Of a DNA stretch of 64,000 nt, positions 48,553-56,238 are shown piece by piece (position 1 is the stretch's first letter; each line of letters starts with the position of its first letter). The translations under genes were made by a program, and so were the position numbers. The stretch covers positions 62,001 to 126,000 of the forward strand of contig NZ_JARXYZ010000016.1 in NCBI RefSeq assembly GCF_029894125.1, read 5' to 3'. The stretch is from Kitasatospora sp. MAA19 (lineage in GTDB: Bacteria; Actinomycetota; Actinomycetes; Streptomycetales; Streptomycetaceae). The notes under the pieces were generated by a model. That model was not told the DNA's origin. It made no database searches and saw only the letters and a list, made by a program, of their open reading frames with translations.

Positions 48553-49577
48553 AGCAGGAACCCCGCACCCAGGTCGTCGTCCGGTTCCAGGACGAACCCG
48601 TGCTCGCCGGTGCGGTGCGCGCTGCCGGTGACCTCGGTGACGACGCCGCCCCCCAGCGGGTCGCCGCCGGGCAGGACGCGGCCGGTGAGGACCGTCCCGA
48701 TGACGGACTCGTGCCGCAGCTCCTCCCCCGGCGCCAGCCGCCCCTCGGCGGCGAGCACGGCGAGCCGGGCCGAGGTGCCGGAGCCGCAGGGCGAACGGTC
48801 GATCTGCCCGTCCGCGAAGACGGTGACGTTCCGCTGGTTCACCCCCCCGTCCTCGGCCGGGAGTTCGTCGTAGAGGATGACCCCGTAGACGCCCGACAGC
48901 AGCGGGTCGGCCGGGTGCGCCACCGCCGCCGAGCCGGCCAGCAGTTCCCTGATCTCCCGCCCGGCGGCGGTGAGTTCGGGCAGCTGCCCGGGCTCCACCG
49001 CGAGGCCGAGGGCGGCCGCCGGCACCGAGGCGTAGCAGGCGCCCGCGTGCGCCACCGCGACCTCCACGGTGCCCCGCGAGGTGGCCAGCGCCAGCTTGAG
49101 CGCGCTGACCCGGGTGGGCACGTTGCGGAAGGTCACGCCGGTGGTCCGCCCGCCGGCCCGGTGCACCAGCGCGGTGACCCGGCCGGACGGCACGTCGATC
49201 CGCACCCGCGCCACGCCGTCGGCGGGGGCCGCGACCAGTCCGGAGTCCACCGCCCAGGCGCCGAGCGCGATGGTGCCGTGCCCACAGGCCGTCGAGTAGC
49301 CGTCCTTGTGCCAGAACAGCACCCCGAGGTGCGCCTCGTCGTCGTCCGGCGGCACCAGGAACCCGCCGTACATCCCGGCGTGGCCGCGCGGCTCGCGGCT
49401 GAGCAGCCGCCGGACGTCGTCCAGCGCGCTCGGCCGGGGCGCGGTCGCGCTGCCGCCGGCGCCGAGCGCGATGGCCCGCCGCTCGGCGACGGTGTCGCCG
49501 GGGATCGCCGGCACGCCGTCCAGCACGATCCGGAACGGCTCACCGGCCGCGTGGTAGTCGACGGTGCGGACGAACAT
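48549..49577 (-). CDS. Proline-racemase-family protein, trans-3-hydroxyproline-dehydratase-like but with Cys/Cys site
   Basis: 342 residues. The N-terminus RTVDYHAAGEPFRIVLDGVP and GHAGMYGGFLVPPDDDEAHL resemble trans-3-hydroxy-L-proline dehydratases, yet both catalytic positions are Cys: Cys98 in YSTACGHGTIALG and Cys264 in DRSPCGSGTSARL. Dehydratases usually have Thr at the second position, while epimerases and racemases have two Cys, so the reaction is uncertain. It is coupled to the aldehyde dehydrogenase (TGATG) and to the OCD-family reductase. Start ATG 49577, with a GTG one codon earlier possible. Confidence 0.82.
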   Translation of the reverse strand: MFVRTVDYHAAGEPFRIVLDGVPAIPGDTVAERRAIALGAGGSATAPRPSALDDVRRLLSREPRGHAGMYGGFLVPPDDDEAHLGVLFWHKDGYSTACGHGTIALGAWAVDSGLVAAPADGVARVRIDVPSGRVTALVHRAGGRTTGVTFRNVPTRVSALKLALATSRGTVEVAVAHAGACYASVPAAALGLAVEPGQLPELTAAGREIRELLAGSAAVAHPADPLLSGVYGVILYDELPAEDGGVNQRNVTVFADGQIDRSPCGSGTSARLAVLAAEGRLAPGEELRHESVIGTVLTGRVLPGGDPLGGGVVTEVTGSAHRTGEHGFVLEPDDDLGAGFLL

Positions 49578-50941
49578 CACGCACCACCGCCCGGCAGGAC
49601 GCTGACCGTGCGGCTGACGGTGTAGAAGTCCAGCGCCGCCTGGCCCTGCTCGCGCTCGCCGTGGGCGGCTCCCTTGGCGCCGCCGAACGGCAGGTGGAAG
49701 TCGACGCCGCTGGACGGCGCGTTGACCCGGATCATGCCCGCGTCCAGCCGGTCGGCGGCGGCCAGCGCCACGTCCAGGCTGCGGGTGTGCACCGAGGTGG
49801 AGAGGCTGTGCGGGGTGTCGTTGGCGAGCGCGATCGCCTCGTCCAGGTCGGCGGCGGCGTGCAGCAGCGCGATCGGGCCGAAGAACTCCTCACGCGCCAG
49901 CGGGTGTTCGGCCGGCACGTCGGTGAGCAGGGCCGGTTCGACGTACCAGCCGTCCCGCTCGGGCGCCCGGCCGCCGGTGAGCAGGGTGGCCCCGGCGGCG
50001 GTGGCGGTGGCGACGGCGTCGGTGAGCCGGTCCCGGGCGGCGGCGTTGATGACCGGCCCGCAGGCCGCGTCGTCGACCAGCTCCAGCGCCTTGACCAGGG
50101 CGTCGCGCAGCGGCTCGTACGCGGCGCCGACCGCGATCACCCGGCTGGTGGCGGTGCACTTCTGCCCGGCGTACCCGGCGATGGCGGAGGCGATGTGGGC
50201 GGCGGCCTGCGCGAGGTCGGCGTCCGGCAGCACCAACGCGGCGTTCAGCCCGCCGAGTTCGGCCTGCACCGGCACGCCGCGCTCGGTGGCGGCCCGGACC
50301 ACGGCCCGGCCGACGCCGGTCGAGCCGGTGAAGGAGACCACGTCCACCGCGTCGACCAGCGCCACGCCCTCCTCCGCGCCGCCCGGCAGCACGGTGAACA
50401 CGTCCTCGGGCAGCCCGGCCCCCGCGGCCAGTTCGGCCAGCCGCAGCGCGCAGGCGGTCGCCTCGGGCGCCGGCTTGAGCACCGCGGTGTTGCCGACCGC
50501 CAGCGCCGGCGCGGCCTTCCAGGTCGGGATCGCCAGCGGGAAGTTCCACGGTGCGATCAGCCCGGCCACCCCGTACGGACGGCGCCGGGTGAGCAGCAGC
50601 CCGGGCCCGGCCGCGGTCTCGTGCACCGCCCCGGACGGCGCGAACGGCGCCTGTGCGTAGTACCGCCAGATCGCCGCGGTGCGGGCGACCTCGCCGCGCG
50701 CCTCGGCGAGCGGCTTGCCGACCTCGCGCACGATCAGCCCGGCCAGTTCCTCCGCGTGCGCCTCGACCGCCTCGGCGATCCGGCCGAGCGCCGCCGAGCG
50801 GGCGCCCGCACCGGCCGCGAGCCAGCCGGGCTGCGCGGCCCGGGCCCGCCCGACGGCGGCCCGGACGGCCTCCGCTCCGGGCTCCTCGACGGCGACGACG
50901 AGGTCCGCGGGGTCGGCGGGGTTGTACGAGGTGATGGTCAC
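49577..50941 (-). CDS. 2-oxoglutarate-semialdehyde (2,5-dioxopentanoate) dehydrogenase
   Basis: 454 residues, ALDH fold: GVAGLIAPWNFPLAIPTWK, VVSFTGSTGVGRAVV, catalytic Glu228 in VQAELGGLNAALV and catalytic Cys262 in AGQKCTATSR. Sitting between the epimerase and DapA-type deaminase genes, it should oxidise 2-oxoglutarate semialdehyde to 2-oxoglutarate, the final step of hydroxyproline degradation. Substrate assignment is from context. GTG start at 50941 with GAAGGG upstream. Confidence 0.87.
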   Translation of the reverse strand: MTITSYNPADPADLVVAVEEPGAEAVRAAVGRARAAQPGWLAAGAGARSAALGRIAEAVEAHAEELAGLIVREVGKPLAEARGEVARTAAIWRYYAQAPFAPSGAVHETAAGPGLLLTRRRPYGVAGLIAPWNFPLAIPTWKAAPALAVGNTAVLKPAPEATACALRLAELAAGAGLPEDVFTVLPGGAEEGVALVDAVDVVSFTGSTGVGRAVVRAATERGVPVQAELGGLNAALVLPDADLAQAAAHIASAIAGYAGQKCTATSRVIAVGAAYEPLRDALVKALELVDDAACGPVINAAARDRLTDAVATATAAGATLLTGGRAPERDGWYVEPALLTDVPAEHPLAREEFFGPIALLHAAADLDEAIALANDTPHSLSTSVHTRSLDVALAAADRLDAGMIRVNAPSSGVDFHLPFGGAKGAAHGEREQGQAALDFYTVSRTVSVLPGGGA

Positions 50942-50991
50942 AACTAGCAGCCCTTCAGAGGTGGTTCAGCAGGCGTCGGAGCAGGCACCGC

Positions 50992-51996
50992 TCACAACAG
51001 GAATCCGGCCGGGAACGGGTCGCTCGGGTCCAGGAAGTACTGGGCGGTGCCGGTGATCCAGGCCCGCCCGGTGACGGTGGGCACCACGGCGGGCCGCCCG
51101 GCCACCTCGGTCTCCTCGACCAGGCGCCCGATGAAGGTCGTCCCGATGAAGGAGTCGTTGCGGAAGTCCCGCCCCAGCGGCAGTTCGCCGCGCGCGTGCA
51201 GCTGCGCCATCCGCGCCGAGGTGCCGGTGCCGCAGGGCGAGCGGTCGAACCAGCCGGGGTGGATGGCCATGGCGTGCCGGGAGTGCTCGGCGGTCGAACC
51301 GGGCGCGAGCAGCTGGACGTGGTGGCAGCCGTGGATGGACGCGTCCTCCGGGTGCACCGGGCGGTCGGGGCTCGCGTTGATGGCCTTCATCAGGGCCAGT
51401 CCGGCGTCCAGGATGTCCTGCTTGCGCTCGCGCTCGAACGGCAGCCCGAACTCGGCGAGCGGCAGGACGGCGTAGAAGTTGCCGCCGTACGCCAGGTCGT
51501 AGCCGACGGAGCCGTACCCGGGCACCTCGATCTTGCTGTCCAGCGCGACCGAGTAGGAGGGCACGTTGCGGATGGTCACCGCCGTCGCGGCGCCGTTCTC
51601 GACCCGCACCTCGGCGATCACCAGCCCGGCGGGCGTGTCCAGCCGGACCGTGGTGACCGGCTCGACCACGGGCACCATGCCGGTCTCGACCAGCACGGTG
51701 GCGACGCCGATGGTGCCGTGCCCGCACATCGGCAGCAGGCCGGAGACCTCGATGTAGAGCACGCCGAAGTCGGCGTCCGGCCGGGTCGGCGGCTGCAGGA
51801 TGGCGCCGCTCATCGCGGCGTGGCCGCGCGGCTCGTACATCAGCAGGGTGCGGAAGTGGTCCAGGTGCTGCTGGAAGTGCACCCGGCGCTCGGCCATGGT
51901 GGCCCCGGGGATGACGCCGAAGCCGCCGGTGACGACCCGGGTCGGCATGCCCTCGGTGTGCGAGTCGACGGCGTGGAACACGTGACGGCTGCGCAT
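50992..51996 (-). CDS. 4-hydroxyproline 2-epimerase (proline racemase family)
   Basis: 334 residues. The two catalytic Cys are present: Cys91 in LPMCGHGTIGVAT and Cys255 in DRSPCGTGTSARMAQLHARG. HAVDSHTEGMPTRVVTGG at the N-terminus is diagnostic of the epimerase/racemase group. It converts trans-4-hydroxy-L-proline to cis-4-hydroxy-D-proline, the first step of the pathway. The context of a D-hydroxyproline dehydrogenase and a DapA-type deaminase makes 4-hydroxyproline the likely substrate rather than proline. GGGAG precedes the ATG at 51996. Confidence 0.9.
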   Translation of the reverse strand: MRSRHVFHAVDSHTEGMPTRVVTGGFGVIPGATMAERRVHFQQHLDHFRTLLMYEPRGHAAMSGAILQPPTRPDADFGVLYIEVSGLLPMCGHGTIGVATVLVETGMVPVVEPVTTVRLDTPAGLVIAEVRVENGAATAVTIRNVPSYSVALDSKIEVPGYGSVGYDLAYGGNFYAVLPLAEFGLPFERERKQDILDAGLALMKAINASPDRPVHPEDASIHGCHHVQLLAPGSTAEHSRHAMAIHPGWFDRSPCGTGTSARMAQLHARGELPLGRDFRNDSFIGTTFIGRLVEETEVAGRPAVVPTVTGRAWITGTAQYFLDPSDPFPAGFLL

Positions 51997-52105
51997 GGCT
52001 TACGACTCCCGTCGGGTGGCCGTACGGACAGGACGACCGTACGGGATCGGATGGGTGGGCCGGGCCGGCTGCCCCCGCAGCCGGCCTGGTGACGATGTCC
52101 CGCAG

Positions 52106-53014
52106 TTACGCGAGGCCTTCGGCCAGCGCCTTCTCGGTGGCCGCGCGGACGGCCGCCTCGATCTCCGGGGTCAGCGGCTGGCGCGGCGCGCGGACCGGGC
52201 CGCCGGGGCGCCCGGCGATGTCCATGGACAGCTTGATGGCCTGCACGAACTCGGTCTTGGAGTCCCAGCGCAGCAGCGAGTGCAGCGACTTGTACAGCGG
52301 CAGCGCGGTGTCCAACTCGTGCGCCACGGCCGCCCGGTACAGCGCCACGCTGGCCTCCGGCAGCGCGTTCGGGTAGCCGGCGATCCAGCCGACCGCGCCG
52401 GCCAGCGCCAGCTCCAGCAGCACGTCGTCGGCGCCGATCAGCAGGTCCAGCCCGGGGGCCAGCTCGGCGATCTCGTAGGCCCGGCGGACGTCGCCGCTGA
52501 ACTCCTTGACCGCGACGATCGAGCCCTCGCCGTGCAGCTGCGCGAGCAGCGCGGGGACGAGGTCGACCTTGGTGTCGATCGGGTTGTTGTACGCGACGAC
52601 CGGCAGGCCGGCCTTGGCGACCTCGGCGTAGTGCGCGCGGACGGACGCGTGGTCGGCCCGGTAGGCGTTCGGCGGCAGCAGCAGCACGGACCCGGCACCG
52701 GCCTCGGCGGCGTTCTCGGCCCAGCGGCGGGACTCGGCACTGCCGTAGGCGGCCACGCCGGGCATGACCCGGGAGCCGTCACCGGCCGCCTCGACGGCCA
52801 CCTCGACGACGCGGGCGCGCTCCTCGGCGGTGAGCGTCTGGTACTCGCCCAGCGAGCCGTTGGGGACGACGCCGTCGCAGCCGGACTCGATCAGCCAGCG
52901 GACGTGCTCGGCGTACGCGTCGTAGTCGACGGAGAGGTCCGGGCGCAGCGGGATCGTGGTGGCGACCATGATGCCGCGCCAGGGCCGGGTGGTGTCGCGC
53001 GGGGTGTTGGACAC
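52106..53014 (-). CDS. DapA-family delta1-pyrroline-4-hydroxy-2-carboxylate deaminase
   Basis: 302 residues, class I Schiff-base aldolase barrel. Lys170 in SIVAVKEFSGDVRR is the imine-forming lysine and Tyr142 in VVAYNNPID the proton relay; the GSLGEYQTLTAEER loop binds the carboxylate. In hydroxyproline clusters this family deaminates the pyrroline to 2-oxoglutarate semialdehyde. First gene of a five-gene operon. The GTG at 53014 has AAGGAG six bases upstream; an ATG at 53041 is rejected as it lies in the operator. Confidence 0.88.
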   Translation of the reverse strand: MSNTPRDTTRPWRGIMVATTIPLRPDLSVDYDAYAEHVRWLIESGCDGVVPNGSLGEYQTLTAEERARVVEVAVEAAGDGSRVMPGVAAYGSAESRRWAENAAEAGAGSVLLLPPNAYRADHASVRAHYAEVAKAGLPVVAYNNPIDTKVDLVPALLAQLHGEGSIVAVKEFSGDVRRAYEIAELAPGLDLLIGADDVLLELALAGAVGWIAGYPNALPEASVALYRAAVAHELDTALPLYKSLHSLLRWDSKTEFVQAIKLSMDIAGRPGGPVRAPRQPLTPEIEAAVRAATEKALAEGLA

Positions 53015-53033
53015 GATGAGCTCCTTGGTGAGG

Positions 53034-53047
53034 TGTGACATTTTATT
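53034..53047 (-). promoter_or_regulatory. Operator E upstream of the deaminase operon
   Basis: TGTGACATTTTATT, identical to operator A in its first ten bases. On the minus strand a TAATAA -10 candidate overlaps it and the deaminase GTG lies 20 bases downstream, so a bound regulator would block initiation. Confidence 0.65.
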
Positions 53048-53118
53048 AGAGGGGAGGGGCCGGAGACAAGAGTCCCCGGCCCACAGGTTCGAAAACCGGC
53101 CCTAGGGCCGGACAGGCC

Positions 53119-54543
53119 CTAGCCCTCGCCGGACGGCCCGGCCGCCAGCTGCGAGAGCGGCACCGGGCAGGCCAGCGGCCGCCGGTCCGGCCCAGGCTCA
53201 CCCGGACCGGCCAGGCAGGCCACGGCCGGACCGCACATCCGGCCCTGACACCAGCCCATCCCGGCCCGGGTGAGCAGCTTGACGGTGCGCGGATCGCCCG
53301 CGCCCAGCTCGTCCACGGCCTCCCGGATCCTCGCGACCGGCACCTCCTCGCACCGGCAGACGTCGGTGTCCGGCCGCAGCCAGCCCGTCCAGCCGGGGCC
53401 GGGCCGGTGGGCCGCGGCCATCAGCTCGGCGAACTTCCGCAGCCGGGTCCGGCGGCGCAGCAGCGCGGGCTTCGGCACCCGGTCGGCCACGGCGTGCGCG
53501 GCCAGTTCGCCCTCGACGATCGCGAGATCCGCGCCGCCGACGCCGTTGGTCTCCCCCGCCGACCACAGGCCGGGCACGGTGGTGCGCAGCCGGGCGTCGA
53601 CCCGGAGTCCGACCGCGCCGTCCGGTGCGGTCCGGGTGGCCGCGCCGAGTTCGGTCGCCAGGTCGATCTGCGGCAGCAGTCCGTGGCCCACGGCGACGGC
53701 GTCACAGTCGATCCGGCGCTCCGTGCCGGGCACCGGCCGCCACTCGGCGTCCAGCCGGGCCACCGTGACGGCGGTGACCCGCTCGGTCCCGTGCGCCTCG
53801 ACGACGGCGCTGCGCGGACGCAGCCGGACGCCGTGCCGCAGCAGCACGCCCCCGTGCCCGGCGCCCTCGACGAGCTTGGCGGGGACGGCCGCCAGTACGC
53901 CCGGGCGCCGGGCGTAGCCGAGGTAGTCGGTGGCCTCGACCACCGCGGGCACCTCGGCCCCGGCGGTGACCAGCGAGGACGCCGCCGCGAGCAGCAGCGG
54001 CCCGCTGCCGGCCACCACGATCCGCCGCCCGGGCAGCACCAGCCCGGCCTTGAGCATGGCCTGTGCGCCGCCCGCGGTGACCACCCCGGGCAGGGTCCAG
54101 CCGGGGAACGGCAGCTGCCGCTCGTACGCGCCGGTGGCGAGCAGCACGGAGCGGGCCGGGACGGTGGTCCGGTCGGCGGCCTCCGGCCCGCGCGTCACGT
54201 GCACGGCGAAGCCGTCGGCGGTCCGCTCCAGCGCCCACACCTGGTGCCCGCCGCGGAAGCGGACCCGCTCGGCCCGCTCGTGCGCGGCGAGCCGGTCGGC
54301 CAGTCCGGTGTAGACGGACCAGCCGTGGTGGAGCCGGTCCGGGCGGGCCGCGCCGAGGCCGGGCGCGGGGTGGCGGTAGTACTGCCCGCCGGTGTCGCGG
54401 CCGCCGTCCAGCAGGACGCAGCGCAGCCCGAGGTCGGCGGCGGTGACGGCGGCGGCGAGCCCGGCCGGGCCGGCACCGACCACCGCGAGGTCGTACCGGG
54501 CGGACTGCGGCGCTTCCACGGGCTCAGACGGCGAGGTCGGCAC
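53119..54543 (-). CDS. D-hydroxyproline dehydrogenase alpha-like subunit (FAD/NAD oxidoreductase with BFD-type 2Fe-2S domain)
   Basis: 474 residues. N-terminal FAD motif YDLAVVGAGPAGLAAAVTAA, second dinucleotide motif RRIVVAGSGPLLLAAASSL, and a C-terminal BFD-like 2Fe-2S domain with four Cys in DTDVCRCEEVPV and GMGWCQGRMCGP. This is the HcnB/OoxA-like subunit of multi-component amino acid dehydrogenases. With the ferredoxin-like and DadA-like genes upstream it forms the alpha-beta-gamma enzyme that oxidises cis-4-hydroxy-D-proline to the pyrroline. The GTG at 54543 has AGGAGGG upstream and overlaps the preceding gene by 20 bases. Confidence 0.87.
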   Translation of the reverse strand: MPTSPSEPVEAPQSARYDLAVVGAGPAGLAAAVTAADLGLRCVLLDGGRDTGGQYYRHPAPGLGAARPDRLHHGWSVYTGLADRLAAHERAERVRFRGGHQVWALERTADGFAVHVTRGPEAADRTTVPARSVLLATGAYERQLPFPGWTLPGVVTAGGAQAMLKAGLVLPGRRIVVAGSGPLLLAAASSLVTAGAEVPAVVEATDYLGYARRPGVLAAVPAKLVEGAGHGGVLLRHGVRLRPRSAVVEAHGTERVTAVTVARLDAEWRPVPGTERRIDCDAVAVGHGLLPQIDLATELGAATRTAPDGAVGLRVDARLRTTVPGLWSAGETNGVGGADLAIVEGELAAHAVADRVPKPALLRRRTRLRKFAELMAAAHRPGPGWTGWLRPDTDVCRCEEVPVARIREAVDELGAGDPRTVKLLTRAGMGWCQGRMCGPAVACLAGPGEPGPDRRPLACPVPLSQLAAGPSGEG

Positions 54544-54838
54544 GGCCGTTGCCCTCCTGGGTGGTCACGGTGGTGCCGGGCTCGGCGGGGAGCAGGCAGG
54601 TGCGCTGGTTGGGGCGGCCGTCGACGGTGGCCAGGCAGTCGAAGCAGGCGCCGATGCCGCAGAACACGCCGCGCGGCCGGCCGCCGACCCGGGTGGTGCG
54701 CCAGGCGAGCACGCCGTCGGCCCAGAGCGCGGCGGCGATCGACTGTCCGGGCAGGGCCGGGACGGGTCGGCCGTCGAACTCGATGTGGTGGGCGGGGCCG
54801 GGCTCGGCCCCGACCAGCTCGGCGGGGGTGCGGCGCAT
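54524..54838 (-). CDS. D-hydroxyproline dehydrogenase gamma-like subunit (small 2Fe-2S protein)
   Basis: 104 residues, Fer2_4 family (HcnA/OoxC-like). The cluster ligands are in RGVFCGIGACFDCLATVDG and RTCLLPAEPG. It carries electrons inside the dehydrogenase complex and has no membrane segment. It lies between the beta- and alpha-subunit genes. ATG start at 54838. Confidence 0.88.
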   Translation of the reverse strand: MRRTPAELVGAEPGPAHHIEFDGRPVPALPGQSIAAALWADGVLAWRTTRVGGRPRGVFCGIGACFDCLATVDGRPNQRTCLLPAEPGTTVTTQEGNGRADLAV

Positions 54839-54909
54839 CAGCGGCCTCTCCGTTCCGGGGGTGGTCGACAGGGGGGTGCGGGGGGTCGGACGCAGGTCGA
54901 GGAGCCGGT

Positions 54910-56085
54910 TCAGGCGTCCGTACCGGTGTCCGCCGGGAAGCGGTCCGCGCGGAACGGCGCGAGGTCGAGTTCCGGCCGCTTGCCGGTCAGCTGCTCGCTG
55001 ATCAGCAGGCCGGTCGCCGGGGCCAGCCCGATGCCGGCGCCCTCGTGCCCGCAGGCGTGGTGGAGCCCGGGCACCCGGGGGTCCTCGCCGATCGCCGGCA
55101 GGTGGTCCGGCAGGTACGGGCGAAAGCCCCGGTAGGTGCGCATCACGGTGACGTCCGCGAGCACCGGGAACAGCGCCGCGGCCTGTGCGGCGAGCCGCCG
55201 CAGCGCCTCCTGGGAGAGGGTCCGGTCGAAGCCGACCCGCTCGCGACTGGCGCCGATCAGCACCGGCCCGCCGGGGGTGCCCTCGACCACGGCGGAGGTC
55301 TGCAGCCCGGCCGAGCCGCTGGCGACGTCGGCCACGTAGTCGGCGGCGTAGACCTTGTGCCGGACGATCCGCGGCAGCGGCTCGGTGACCAGGACGAAGC
55401 CGCGGCGGGGCATCACCGGCAGGTGCGCCCCGGCCAGCCGGGCCAGTTCGCCGCCCCAGGTGCCGGCCGCGTTGACCACGGCGGGGGCGTCCAGCCGGCG
55501 GCGGTCGGTCCGCACGCCGCGCACGGCGCCGTCCGGCCCCCGGAGCACGGCGGTGACGGTCTCGCCGGTGATCAGCTCGGCGCCCATCCGGCGGGCCTCG
55601 CGCAGCAGGTGGGCGGCGGCGAGGGCGGGCTGGACCTGGGCGTCCTGCGGGTAGTGGAAGCCGCCGGCCAGACCGGGGGCGAGGTGCGGCTCCAGGTCGC
55701 GCAGCCGCTCGGCGGGGACCTCCTCGGCGGTGACGCCGACGGCGGCCTGCCCGGCGGCGAAGGCCCGCAGCGCGTCCTGCCCGGCCGCGGTGGCGGAGAC
55801 CACCACGCCGCCCTTGGGCTCGTACTCCATGGCCGCGCCGAAGCGCTCGGCGAGCTCGCGCCAGAGCCGGGTGCTGAGCAGCGCGAGGTCGAGCTCGGGC
55901 CCGGGCTCCTTGTCGGAGACCAGCAGGTTGCCCTCACCGGCGCCGGTGGTGCCGCCGGCCACCGGCCCGCGGTCGACGACGGCGACGGTGAGCCCGGCGC
56001 GGGCCGCGTAGTAGGCGCAGGCGGCGCCGACCACGCCGGCGCCGACCACGACGACGTCCAGGGGAGGTCTCTGGGTCTTCAGCAC
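54910..56085 (-). CDS. D-hydroxyproline dehydrogenase beta-like subunit (DadA-family FAD oxidoreductase)
   Basis: 391 residues, DAO superfamily: DVVVVGAGVVGAACAYYAAR binds FAD; VVNAAGTWGGELARLAGAH and RTYRGFRPYLPDHLPAIGED match sarcosine oxidase/D-amino-acid dehydrogenase beta subunits; GLHHACGHEGAGIGLAPATG is the C-terminal flavin motif. This is the catalytic subunit that should oxidise cis-4-hydroxy-D-proline. First gene of the dehydrogenase operon. The GTG at 56085 lies three bases after operator F, so the mRNA is probably leaderless. Confidence 0.87.
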   Translation of the reverse strand: MLKTQRPPLDVVVVGAGVVGAACAYYAARAGLTVAVVDRGPVAGGTTGAGEGNLLVSDKEPGPELDLALLSTRLWRELAERFGAAMEYEPKGGVVVSATAAGQDALRAFAAGQAAVGVTAEEVPAERLRDLEPHLAPGLAGGFHYPQDAQVQPALAAAHLLREARRMGAELITGETVTAVLRGPDGAVRGVRTDRRRLDAPAVVNAAGTWGGELARLAGAHLPVMPRRGFVLVTEPLPRIVRHKVYAADYVADVASGSAGLQTSAVVEGTPGGPVLIGASRERVGFDRTLSQEALRRLAAQAAALFPVLADVTVMRTYRGFRPYLPDHLPAIGEDPRVPGLHHACGHEGAGIGLAPATGLLISEQLTGKRPELDLAPFRADRFPADTGTDA

Positions 56086-56088
56086 GTC

Positions 56089-56102
56089 GGTAATATGTCA
56101 CA
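56089..56102 (-). promoter_or_regulatory. Operator F directly upstream of the dehydrogenase operon
   Basis: On the minus strand TGTGACATATTACC ends three bases before the GTG start. CATATT inside it could serve as the -10, which would put the transcription start at or next to the start codon. A bound protein would cover the core promoter. Confidence 0.65.
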
Positions 56103-56156
56103 TGCCATCCACCCTGCCAAGACCATCCGGCCGAATCCCGAACCGGACCGGAACAG

Positions 56157-56198
56157 CGCAAAAGCCCCGGCCCGCCGCGTCGGGCGGCGGGCCGGGGC
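56157..56198 (-). terminator. Terminator after tatC
   Basis: A 14-pair stem (GCCCCGGCCCGCCG with its complement, seven-base loop) followed on the minus strand by TTTT lies 40 bases after the tatC stop. Confidence 0.85.
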
Positions 56199-56238
56199 CC
56201 CGGGCGTGTGGCACACGCCCTCACGATGCGCTACCGGC

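Noticed and set aside
53015..53041. ATG at 53041 as start of the DapA-like gene
   Set aside because: It falls inside operator E; the GTG at 53014 has AAGGAG six bases upstream.
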